A stretch of DNA of 50,563 nucleotides. It comes from a virus. Below the pieces are notes generated by a model that did not search any database, had not been told where the DNA came from, and saw only the letters and a program-made list of their open reading frames with translations. Of the stretch, positions 42,053 to 49,284 are shown one piece after another (position 1 is the first letter of the stretch; every line of letters begins with the position of its first letter). Position numbers and translations under genes: made by a program. The stretch is taken from positions 1 to 50,563 of the IMG/VR virus record IMGVR_UViG_3300028045_000024; one strand, 5' to 3'.

Positions 42053-42594
42053 TATTCTCCGCCTTCTTCTCGGTACTCTTCTCCAGGCTTGCCGTACTTC
42101 TTTGCTCGTTTTGCAAACGGAGACTCTTCGTTAGAAAACTTCTCTAAGTCTCTAAGCCCGTCAATTGATTTTTCAGATTCATCCCATGTACGTCTTCTTT
42201 CGGCACGCGAATTTAACCAAGGGCCTATGTCTCTCTCAAAAGACGGGGACAACTTAATAATACCATCCTTCTGAAGGTCTAAAAGTTCTAAAATGACATC
42301 ATCGGGAAGATGCGGCTCCTTGTCGTACAGCTTGGCCCAGACTGATCTGTCGGATTCTCGTGCATGATCGAATTCACGGCGCGCAGCGCTCGCGGCTTTT
42401 CTTGAGCTGTCTAGGGCATCATGGATTGTCTCGCCGCCTCGGGGAGATGCAACCACTTCCGGCACTGCGCCTCGGACATCTCCCGACAAGTCTTCTACAT
42501 CTCCACCGGCAGCCTCGAACTCCTCCACTTGGGGATGCTGTTGGGCCAGTTTTCTAGCAAGTGCTTCTCGTTTTTCTCTCATTAAGTCGGCCAT
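42052..42594 (-). CDS. Tagged late protein 1, 180 aa
   Basis: Starts MADLMREKREALARKLAQQ, the shared N-terminal tag (Lys8-Arg9, Ala13-Arg14). After a linker, the rest is helical and acidic (ASAARREFDHARESDRSVWA, ELLDLQKDGIIKL). It lies between portal and tagged protein 2. The tag resembles the scaffold C-terminal helix, suggesting packaging into the head. Function of the body is unknown. Confidence 0.7.
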   Translation of the reverse strand: MADLMREKREALARKLAQQHPQVEEFEAAGGDVEDLSGDVRGAVPEVVASPRGGETIHDALDSSRKAASAARREFDHARESDRSVWAKLYDKEPHLPDDVILELLDLQKDGIIKLSPSFERDIGPWLNSRAERRRTWDESEKSIDGLRDLEKFSNEESPFAKRAKKYGKPGEEYREEGGE

Positions 42595-43166
42595 TACTGC
42601 TCCCCGTAATACTCTTTAATAAATGCCGCATCTTCAAGGGCGGCCTTCTGCTCCTCGGCCATTCTTTTGAACTCTGCTTCCTGAGCCTGCAACTCTGCCA
42701 TCTCTGGGCGAACATCCCCGTGAGAGCCTCTGTCAATCAATTGGGCAATTTCGGCTTGATCGGCGGGATCCGCCAGCACAGGCGGCTTGGTAAGTCCGGC
42801 GTAATGGCGCCCAGCCCACTCTCGGCGATACTCTGGAATCCTATCCAAATGCGCAAAATATGCCCGTGCAGCAGGAGTCCGGTAGCGCATTATGTTCCAC
42901 TCCTCTGGGGGCAGGTCATAGGGGTTTAAGTAGGTGTCATCTACCTCATGGGGGTCAGTGGCCTGCGCAACCGCGGCCGACTTCTTCATCTCACGATCCT
43001 CCTCACCAGCGATGTCGGGGTCGAAGGTGGAGCGCTGAATGCCCCCCAGATGTGCGCCCGCTCTTGTGCCGGGCTTGCTTACACCACCATACGCTGGCTT
43101 ACCAGGGCTTTCTGCCAAAGCGTCTCTGGCTATCTTCATGCGCTTTTCTCTCATTAAGTCGGCCAT
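42594..43166 (-). CDS. Tagged late protein 2, 190 aa
   Basis: Starts MADLMREKRMKIARDALAES, the tag with the closest match to the scaffold end (KRM-x2-AR-x-AL). Its end AAFIKEYYGEQ is related to the FYGGD ends of two other tagged proteins. The DNA over the start (43144-43171) is identical for 28 nt to the start of the next gene (42572-42599), which points to duplication of the tag. Confidence 0.7.
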   Translation of the reverse strand: MADLMREKRMKIARDALAESPGKPAYGGVSKPGTRAGAHLGGIQRSTFDPDIAGEEDREMKKSAAVAQATDPHEVDDTYLNPYDLPPEEWNIMRYRTPAARAYFAHLDRIPEYRREWAGRHYAGLTKPPVLADPADQAEIAQLIDRGSHGDVRPEMAELQAQEAEFKRMAEEQKAALEDAAFIKEYYGEQ

Positions 43167-43354
43167 TACTGTGCTCCTAGTCCTGATTCGTACATTTCAA
43201 TCATTTGGTCATCCACTTCTTCCACGGGGACTCCAAAGTGGTTGGCTGTGGCGTGTTTTAGGTTTGCGGATTTCGCAATGGCGCTTCTTGTTTTTGAGAT
43301 AGCATCCGGTTCGACCTGGACGTTTTCATCAACCTGGATGTTTTCGTCAATCAT
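43166..43354 (-). CDS. Small late protein, 62 aa
   Basis: Short acidic protein with a near-repeat at the start (IDENIQVDENVQVE). The centre, SKTRSAIAKSANL, is reminiscent of the tag pattern (R-x2-IAKS) but internal. Lies between terminase and tagged protein 2 with 4-nt and 1-nt overlaps. Function unknown. Confidence 0.6.
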   Translation of the reverse strand: MIDENIQVDENVQVEPDAISKTRSAIAKSANLKHATANHFGVPVEEVDDQMIEMYESGLGAQ

Positions 43355-45054
43355 CGTCGCCTCCTTACAGAGCGGTATCGGCTGCGCCCGCGCTTTTTGT
43401 TCTTATCATCGCTCTCTGACTTTCTATATGCCTGTAGTTGGTTCCAAGTCAAATCCTTAAAGAGCACCACGTTCCCCTCTGTTCCTTTGTCAAGGGTTCC
43501 CTTGGGTCTTTGCGGAAGTCTTCTTGCGCCAACGACGGCTAATTGTAGCGCAGAAATCTTATCCCAGTGGTGTCTTTCTCTTCTCTTGGGTCCCACGCTG
43601 CCCTTTAGCATTTCTGATACGACAGATGTTTCCGTTCTTTTATCGTGGCGATACGAGCATAGTTGCCCGTAGGTGTCTTCGTCATTGATGACGAGTTCGT
43701 CCATCAGGGCGTCTTGTATCCATCCGATCATCTCTTCCAGTTTTTTGGAAGTACTTGTAAGCCCTGCCTTGTAGGGCTTCTCGTAGTAGAGGTTGGCGTA
43801 CTCGGCCTGCTTAGCGAGCGCGATGGTTGCGGCCCCAACGCCATTGGACTCGATGACGACCTTTGCTCGGTTGTACTTCTCTGCGACCTCGAGGAGCCTC
43901 CTGGTGAAGAGTATTGGCTCTGTGTGGTCTGCATAGCAGGCGACCTGTGTCCACTCTCCTTCATAAACTTTAAGTACTTGGAAAGACGCATGGTCTCGTG
44001 CAGCGTGTCCGGCGGGATCGACTCCGATGGCATAGATGGCTCCCTCTTCTGGCGGTTCGTACTCCATGTATGGGGCAGACCACTTCTCCATTTTCCTATC
44101 GCGGTGCTTTTTTAGCAAGCCCTCGTTGAAGATGGCCCGGTGGTTTGAAATCCAGCATGACAGGTCGTCGAAAGGATAGAACACACGAAACAGCGCGGGG
44201 TCTCTTCTAATCTGCGCATCCGTATTCATCATGAAGCGCCTGAACGCAAGGTTCTCCCTCTTCAGTCCAAGCTCTCCGTATTTCTCCATCAGCCGCAACT
44301 CTTCGAGAGATAGCTTGTCTTCTTTTCTCCATGGTCTTTGATTCAGCTTCCCATCCCAGAACGGAAAGAACGCATAAACCCACCGGCCGCTTCCGGCCTT
44401 CGCGTCGTTACATTGGTCGTGCCACCAGTCACCCGCATGCAGGGGTGTGGATTCCAGGATCATCAATGAGTGGTCCCGGTTAATCATCGACGGGTAAATC
44501 AGCGAGAACTGCCCCTCGGGGTCAGACCAGAACGGAAGCTCGGAGCCGTGAAAGGAGTCTGGAGACTGACCAATTCCCACGCTTCCTGACTCGCCCGACA
44601 TGACGCGCATCTTCCCGCCCCTGGCTGGGTCAAACGAGAGCTGGCGAACCTCCCTGGTGGCGCTTGTGGGGGTCCTGAGCTTCTCTGGCCATCGGGCGTG
44701 AGTAAAGTGAACTCTGCGGTGCAGGTACTCTGCGCGGTCCCTTGTATCCGCGATACAGACATGGTCCATTCCTGGTGTGTATGCGGTTTTCGCGTACGCG
44801 CACAGTTCCGCGGTCAGGGACTTCCCTGCCTGCCGGTAGCCCAGGAGAACGAGCCATTTAGTCTGTCCGTCTCGCGTCTTTGGTGGGTTGGAATAATATG
44901 ACAGTATAGTAGACTGCAAACTGTGTGTAATCTTATAGGGGTCAAACGGTACGGAGTTCCCGCTAGCCTGGTCGCGGATTTGTCCATACGCCCGTAGCAT
45001 GGAGCTTGGGGTGGGTGTTGGCGTGGGTGTTTTAGTCGTTGACCGCTTCGGCAT
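43351..45054 (-). CDS. terL: Terminase large subunit, 567 aa
   Basis: ATPase-nuclease that drives DNA into the head. Walker A-like GYRQAGKS is at 72-79, SFHGSELPFWSDPEG carries the Walker B-region acid, and the C-terminal nuclease starts at AIGVDPAGHAARDHASFQV with its metal-binding Asp; VVIESNGVGAATIALAK follows. The N-terminus has a Thr-Pro repeat linker. It overlaps the upstream small gene, a terminase small subunit candidate, by 23 nt. Confidence 0.93.
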   Translation of the reverse strand: MPKRSTTKTPTPTPTPSSMLRAYGQIRDQASGNSVPFDPYKITHSLQSTILSYYSNPPKTRDGQTKWLVLLGYRQAGKSLTAELCAYAKTAYTPGMDHVCIADTRDRAEYLHRRVHFTHARWPEKLRTPTSATREVRQLSFDPARGGKMRVMSGESGSVGIGQSPDSFHGSELPFWSDPEGQFSLIYPSMINRDHSLMILESTPLHAGDWWHDQCNDAKAGSGRWVYAFFPFWDGKLNQRPWRKEDKLSLEELRLMEKYGELGLKRENLAFRRFMMNTDAQIRRDPALFRVFYPFDDLSCWISNHRAIFNEGLLKKHRDRKMEKWSAPYMEYEPPEEGAIYAIGVDPAGHAARDHASFQVLKVYEGEWTQVACYADHTEPILFTRRLLEVAEKYNRAKVVIESNGVGAATIALAKQAEYANLYYEKPYKAGLTSTSKKLEEMIGWIQDALMDELVINDEDTYGQLCSYRHDKRTETSVVSEMLKGSVGPKRRERHHWDKISALQLAVVGARRLPQRPKGTLDKGTEGNVVLFKDLTWNQLQAYRKSESDDKNKKRGRSRYRSVRRRR

Positions 45055-45400
45055 AAGTTCCCTCTATTGTGGTGTACGATGCCTCTACTTCATCTTCCTG
45101 CACCTGGGTTAGCGCGTCAATCAGTTCGACGTAAGTGTCCCCGGAGTTCATCGCCGCGGCTTCTCGTGCGGCGAGAGATGCGAGCATAATCTCGGCCCAT
45201 TTGCAGGCGGCGTCTGCGGCAACGGGAGCGATGTGCCCTGCGAGTACATGTGTCATCACCTTTTGGGCAAATGATACAACGTCGTCATAGGACGATATTT
45301 CTGTTTCGGCGAACATGACGGCGAGTTTCTCGCGGTGTTCTACGGGAACTCGTTCCAGCCATTCAATGTATTCGTCAGGATCAAACTTACTGCGTCCCAT
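45032..45400 (-). CDS. Candidate terminase small subunit, 122 aa
   Basis: AGGAGA precedes ATG 45400. Helical throughout (FDPDEYIEWLERVPVEHREK, AADAACKWAEIMLASLAARE) and acidic at the end. Its size and its 23-nt overlap with the large terminase fit a small subunit that recognises the packaging site, but no HTH motif is clear. The alternative is an unrelated assembly factor. Confidence 0.55.
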   Translation of the reverse strand: MGRSKFDPDEYIEWLERVPVEHREKLAVMFAETEISSYDDVVSFAQKVMTHVLAGHIAPVAADAACKWAEIMLASLAAREAAAMNSGDTYVELIDALTQVQEDEVEASYTTIEGTYAEAVND

Positions 45401-45408
45401 CTGTTCTC

Positions 45409-46119
45409 CTAATCAGCTCTGTGTATTTCGCCATTGGAGTTCCACTCCCAGACGCTGCCGTCCCCGGCCTCAAAGTAAATGTTATCCGGCACTCCGTCTT
45501 CGTGCTCTGCCGATGTTTTGAGAAGTTTAAGTCCCACAAACTGTTCTGCGAGCATGTCTTCGACGGCAATTCTAACGGCATCGTCTGTCCTGGGGTCAGG
45601 AAAGTTGGCGTCTTCTATTTGGGCGTCAATCTCATCTCTTTGGTTTTGGTTGTTAACCTTTTGGGCCTCTTCCGCAGTCATGCCCTCCTGCTGGGCCTGC
45701 CACCAGGACGGGATGTCTCGTTCGTCGGTGTCCGTATTTCCCAGCTTGGATGGTGAGAATTGTGGCTTTGCTGCATGGCCGCGGCTTTCATACCACTTTG
45801 TAAGCTCGTCGGAAACGGGGGGTTTGCTTTCGCCCTTGTAGGAGTCGCCCATCTTGATTTTGAATGGGTCTCCGGCGCCTTTTGGCGGAAGATATTCTAT
45901 CTCCCTTTCTCCAGTGCTCTCAAGCGTACCTCCGCCTGGAAGATCTTCGCCCACACGATACCACTGACCGGGGGTAGAGGAAATCTGAATCCGTTGGCTG
46001 CCTGGTGAATCGGGGTCAGCCTCCATCACGTTGACATCAAACTGAGGGCGAGCAAAAGACGGCTTTTGGGAAAGCGATTTTGCAATCTCCATTCGCTTGT
46101 CTTTCAACAAATCTGCCAT
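45409..46119 (-). CDS. Tagged late protein 3, 236 aa
   Basis: Starts MADLLKDKRMEIAKSLSQK with the shared tag. The body has a small beta-rich region (RIQISSTPGQWYRVGEDLPG) and a second beta segment near the end (DNIYFEAGDGSVWEWNSNG). It overlaps the previous stop by 1 nt. Function unknown; the tag suggests head targeting. Confidence 0.7.
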   Translation of the reverse strand: MADLLKDKRMEIAKSLSQKPSFARPQFDVNVMEADPDSPGSQRIQISSTPGQWYRVGEDLPGGGTLESTGEREIEYLPPKGAGDPFKIKMGDSYKGESKPPVSDELTKWYESRGHAAKPQFSPSKLGNTDTDERDIPSWWQAQQEGMTAEEAQKVNNQNQRDEIDAQIEDANFPDPRTDDAVRIAVEDMLAEQFVGLKLLKTSAEHEDGVPDNIYFEAGDGSVWEWNSNGEIHRAD

Positions 46120-46928
46120 CAGTCACGCTCCTGGGTGTCTTTCATTGGGTCTCTTCTACCCTGCATATAGGCTTTCTCTGCGGCCGCTTCTCTAGCGGCT
46201 TTCATCTCGTCAACGTATAGTGGTACTGGGTTCCCATGTTGGTCACGGGCCATGGCCTCTTTGGGGACATTAGTCCACCCCAGCTCTTGCATGGCCAACG
46301 CTCTGTTTCGGGGAATGTCTTTTAGGCCTAGCTCTTCTAGCTTGGCTTTAAGGAGTTCTTCTCCTGGTGTTTTCTTCCAGCCCATCTGCGTTCTTGGGAG
46401 TCTGTCATCTATAGCTAAACGCTTGAGTTCTCTTAGTGCAGCCCTTCCTCCGCTCTCCGGGTTACCAAAGTCTAAGGCTTCTAAGATCTCCTGTACGCGA
46501 CCAGGACGGTCTTCCTGCGCACCTGGGGCGGTCATGTCTTCCGCTACCTCGTTCTGCAAGTCTTGCATGGCTTGCTTATCTGCTGCACCTAAAATGCGCA
46601 GATTAGAATTGAGGGCTTTTTTGTAATTCTCCCATCCCTTTAGTTTGTTTCTTTTTGTGGAGACCGTTTCGCCCCAGCTATAGTGTTTGTCTGGGGTAAG
46701 CCGCATGGCCCCCTCGGCGCCCCATGGACCAGCCCGCAAATCACTAGCGCTGTCTATTGTTTGATCTCGTACAAGGTCCCTGGGACGCCATCCTGGTACG
46801 TTCTCCCTAAGCCTATCCAAGATGTACTTGTCCGTTTCCCGGTCTGGCTTGTAGCCCTGGCGTTTTTTGCCCTTAGCTATGGCCTTCTCTACAATCTCCA
46901 TCCGCTTGTCTTTCAACAAATCCGCCAT
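46119..46928 (-). CDS. Tagged late protein 4, 269 aa
   Basis: Starts MADLLKDKRMEIVEKAIAK. The DNA over the start (46892-46935) matches that of tagged protein 3 (46083-46126) at 42 of 44 positions. The body is helical and basic (KLKGWENYKKALNSNLRILG, EELLKAKLEELGLKDIPRNR) with no known domain. It overlaps the preceding gene in an ATGA-type junction. Confidence 0.7.
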   Translation of the reverse strand: MADLLKDKRMEIVEKAIAKGKKRQGYKPDRETDKYILDRLRENVPGWRPRDLVRDQTIDSASDLRAGPWGAEGAMRLTPDKHYSWGETVSTKRNKLKGWENYKKALNSNLRILGAADKQAMQDLQNEVAEDMTAPGAQEDRPGRVQEILEALDFGNPESGGRAALRELKRLAIDDRLPRTQMGWKKTPGEELLKAKLEELGLKDIPRNRALAMQELGWTNVPKEAMARDQHGNPVPLYVDEMKAAREAAAEKAYMQGRRDPMKDTQERD

Positions 46929-47272
46929 CAGTCACCCCCGTAGAAGTCTTTTATATCTGCAAATCGGTTTGGCGCGGCCTTTGCGTTTTGGCCTGTTTTG
47001 ACGAATCCTTTCTGGGCCGCCTTTCTTTGCGCCCTGGTCATGGAGTACGGGTCTGCTATCTTCGTCGGCTCTGCCTGGGCTTTTTTAATGAAGTCTGGGA
47101 CGGGGTATTTCTTCTGCGGCTCTACTGCGTTTTTTGGGGGACGCCTGTCTTGTTGGTTGTAGGACCGGATCTGCTCCCTCTGTGAGGCTGTGGGCTTGCC
47201 CTTTATTCCCATGATTCCCTTTGTGGTCTCTTTCCCAGAAAGCAGCTCTCTTATCATGTCTGCAATATTCAT
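46928..47272 (-). CDS. Late protein with FYGG ending, 114 aa
   Basis: Basic, Gln/Arg/Lys-rich protein (REQIRSYNQQDRRPPKNA). Its start MNIADMIRELLSG is a weaker relative of the tag. It ends FADIKDFYGGD, very close to the end of the upstream gene (IREMKNFYGGDR). Probably part of the same set of capsid-associated proteins. Confidence 0.65.
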   Translation of the reverse strand: MNIADMIRELLSGKETTKGIMGIKGKPTASQREQIRSYNQQDRRPPKNAVEPQKKYPVPDFIKKAQAEPTKIADPYSMTRAQRKAAQKGFVKTGQNAKAAPNRFADIKDFYGGD

Positions 47273-47739
47273 CGATCACCCCCATAGAAGTTTTTCATTT
47301 CACGGATGCGTCTATCTATGTCGCTCATGGACTCTTCCGCCTCTCTATCCCGAGCGTCCTCCTGTTCAAAGAACTTTCGCAGTAAGTAGTAGCGCAGCTC
47401 TTCAGACATCTGTGGCAGTTGGTTGATTCCGCCCGAGAAGTCCATGCGCCGATGTTCGTTTCCTAGTCGTGACATGAACTCGTATCGTTCTTGTGGCTTT
47501 TCTGGGGCGATCCCGATGCCGGAACCCATTACGTCACTTCTCATTTTTTGCATCTGGGCGTCAGAGTCGGCTTGTTCTTTCTGCCATTCTGATGGGGCCA
47601 GGAGTTCTTCAAACAGGCGCTGGTCTTCCTTAGTCATCCCTGTGCCCCCGGGCGTCACCTTGGGGAGAGCACTCTCGGTCTCCTTAGGGAGAGCCTTCTC
47701 TACAATCCTCGTTCGCGCAGGCTTTAACAAATCTGCCAT
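47269..47739 (-). CDS. Tagged late protein 5, 156 aa
   Basis: Starts MADLLKPARTRIVEKALPK, the most diverged copy of the tag, and ends IREMKNFYGGDR. It thus carries both the N-terminal and the C-terminal shared motif. The body is acidic and helical (FEELLAPSEWQKEQADSDAQ). It overlaps the next gene by 4 nt. Function unknown. Confidence 0.7.
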   Translation of the reverse strand: MADLLKPARTRIVEKALPKETESALPKVTPGGTGMTKEDQRLFEELLAPSEWQKEQADSDAQMQKMRSDVMGSGIGIAPEKPQERYEFMSRLGNEHRRMDFSGGINQLPQMSEELRYYLLRKFFEQEDARDREAEESMSDIDRRIREMKNFYGGDR

Positions 47740-47742
47740 CGA

Positions 47743-48537
47743 TCACCTCGGTTCCGTCACCATAACATGTTTATGTATCGGTCTGTGTTCTTCGCGCTTT
47801 GGTGTCATATTCGAATCAGTTCCAAACTTAAATACCACTGACTCCATTGCCTTGTCCACGTCCCTTTTAGAAAGGCCCAGGGGGGTTTTCTCCAGCTCTT
47901 CGAAGAACTCCCTTCTCTTGTGCATCGGCTCTCCTTGCAGCGCAATGCCCGCCAGGTTGGACCAGTCCAGATTCATACACCACAGTCTAAACTGCGGGAT
48001 GTCGTTCAACTTTTTTGCACCTGCACACATGTGCGCAATCACAGCACGCTGATTGACTCGCGTTATCTTTGATATTTCAAACACACTCAGCCCACAAGCA
48101 TAAGACACCAGGGCACACACGTCATGCCCGTACCATGTTTCCGGTTGCCCCCGTAGATTTACTGGGATGGCATTTGCCAACTCCCATGGTTCTGGCATGA
48201 ATTGCCCAAAGGCATGGTCTACCGCATCAGGCCAGAAAGAAGGCGCGCGCAGCGCTCGCGGAGATTTTATCCAGGACAGTGCGTGTTCAGTGGATTCAGC
48301 CCAGGCAAGTAACTCCGCGGGGGGCGTGAACCTGGGTCCGGTGTACCTCCATCTGATTTCTCCGCTAAGGTACTCTACAAGGGCAACGATGTATCTGCGG
48401 CCAGAGCCTGTTAGCTTGACGGACTTTACATGCGTTTTCTCGTGAAGAAGGATGTGCCACAATGGGTCTATTCTCTTCTCTTTTGTCCTGGTGCTGGTAG
48501 CGTAAGCGCCCAGGCAACGGCCGGTGTCTACGTTCAT
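47743..48537 (-). CDS. First late-operon gene: HTH-containing protein, 264 aa
   Basis: ATG 48537 is the first start downstream of the probable late promoter; no good ribosome site is visible, and an in-frame ATG at 48642 (AGGGGG upstream) is a rival start. Residues 160-200 contain LVSYACGLSVFEISKITRVN with QRAVIAHMCAGA, a sigma-region-4/terminase-type helix-turn-helix. The N-terminal half is beta-rich and basic. Position at the head of the late operon suits a late-gene regulator or a DNA-recognition packaging factor. Confidence 0.65.
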   Translation of the reverse strand: MNVDTGRCLGAYATSTRTKEKRIDPLWHILLHEKTHVKSVKLTGSGRRYIVALVEYLSGEIRWRYTGPRFTPPAELLAWAESTEHALSWIKSPRALRAPSFWPDAVDHAFGQFMPEPWELANAIPVNLRGQPETWYGHDVCALVSYACGLSVFEISKITRVNQRAVIAHMCAGAKKLNDIPQFRLWCMNLDWSNLAGIALQGEPMHKRREFFEELEKTPLGLSKRDVDKAMESVVFKFGTDSNMTPKREEHRPIHKHVMVTEPR

Positions 48538-48660
48538 GGTGCCAATGTAGCGCAAATGACGTGTTTTGTAAAATTGGTACGTTGAAAAATGGGTCACGGG
48601 TTTCGAGGGGGGTACTATATATATACAATGGCGTGATAGCATCGGGGATGCCCCCTCAAC
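48538..48660 (-). promoter_or_regulatory. Probable late promoter region
   Basis: On the minus strand an AT run TATATATATAGT (48624-48613) lies about 75 nt before the first late gene and could be a -10 region. No matching -35 is seen, so an activator is probably needed. The iteron array just upstream (48681-48834) is a natural binding site for one. Confidence 0.45.
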
Positions 48661-48680
48661 CTGGGCCTGGCTGGCTACAA

Positions 48681-48834
48681 CATACGACAAACTTGTCGCG
48701 TATCCAAAGTCGCGTATCCAGGGTCGCGTATTATTTGTCGCGCATCCAAAGTCAGGAAAGGAAAAACGCGTATTGGTTGTCGCGTATTGGTTGTCGCGAC
48801 TTGCAATACACGAAAAACATGTCGTGTGTTCCAG
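48681..48834. repeat. 14-bp-period iteron array between divergent operons
   Basis: GTCGCGTAT occurs at 48695, 48709, 48723 and 48779, with variants GTCGCGCAT at 48737, CGCGTAT (in AACGCGTAT) at 48765, GTCGCGAC at 48793 and GTCGTGTGT at 48821. All fall on the same 14-bp register across more than 120 bp. It is non-coding and lies upstream of both the late operon (-) and the 48899 operon (+). It could be an operator bound by a multimeric regulator or a replication iteron set. Confidence 0.75.
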
Positions 48835-48846
48835 GGCGTCAACCCG

Positions 48847-48875
48847 TTGCATAACACTTCAATTGATGCTATTCT
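48847..48875 (+). promoter_or_regulatory. sigma70-type promoter of the right-end operon
   Basis: -35 TTGCAT (48847-48852), 17-nt spacer, -10 TATTCT (48870-48875), followed by AGGAGG and the TTG start at 48899. It reads away from the iteron array. Confidence 0.65.
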
Positions 48876-48898
48876 ATAGCCAGCTATAGGAGGCTGTC

Positions 48899-49024
48899 TT
48901 GTTCGATTCGCTTGTTTACTTCGTTGTTCTTTCTTTCATGGTTGTCGCGCTGATTTGGTGCGGTGTTCTAACCCTTGAGCGTCAGCAAGCGCTCGAGCGT
49001 GATTCTATTGTAGGTGTAAAATGA
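48899..49024 (+). CDS. 41-aa single-pass membrane peptide (TTG start)
   Basis: TTG 48899 follows AGGAGG by 5 nt. The product, beginning M-F-D-S-L, has one transmembrane segment (LVYFVVLSFMVVALIWCGVL) and a charged tail. Its TGA overlaps the next ATG (49021), an ATGA coupling that supports it being translated. First gene after the promoter at 48847. Confidence 0.65.
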   Translation: MFDSLVYFVVLSFMVVALIWCGVLTLERQQALERDSIVGVK

Positions 49025-49284
49025 GAATGACATTTGTTGAGTTTTATGAATACGAGTCTGACCGAAGCGGGTACTGTCCGGAGTGTGATCAGGTGACCCG
49101 GTTCGAGTATACCGATCCAGATACCACGCCATGCCATGGCGTGCCTTGTCCTGACTGTGAGTCGCCGGTTTATGGCGTTGACATGGCGATGGTCGCAGAG
49201 CTGATTGAAATAGTGGAAGAAGATGTAATGAGGGAAGGGATTCTACACAGGAAAGTTAGACTAGCAAAGGAGTTAGGACAATGA
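49021..49284 (+). CDS. Zinc-ribbon protein, 87 aa
   Basis: Two Cys pairs, CPEC (about 18-21) and CPDC (about 42-45), form a zinc ribbon; the rest is helical and acidic (ELIEIVEEDVMREG). It is coupled to both neighbours by 4-nt overlaps. Early phage zinc-ribbon proteins often bind host proteins or nucleic acid, but no specific function is recognised. Confidence 0.75.
   Translation: MRMTFVEFYEYESDRSGYCPECDQVTRFEYTDPDTTPCHGVPCPDCESPVYGVDMAMVAELIEIVEEDVMREGILHRKVRLAKELGQ

Noticed and set aside
48681-48834. 14-bp repeats as a CRISPR array
   Set aside because: The repeat unit is too short, there are no spacer-length gaps, and the arrangement fits operator/iteron sites.
48642-48852. N-terminal extension of the first late gene through the iteron array
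   Set aside because: The extension is translated from DNA repeats and gives a meaningless repeated peptide; the start was moved downstream.
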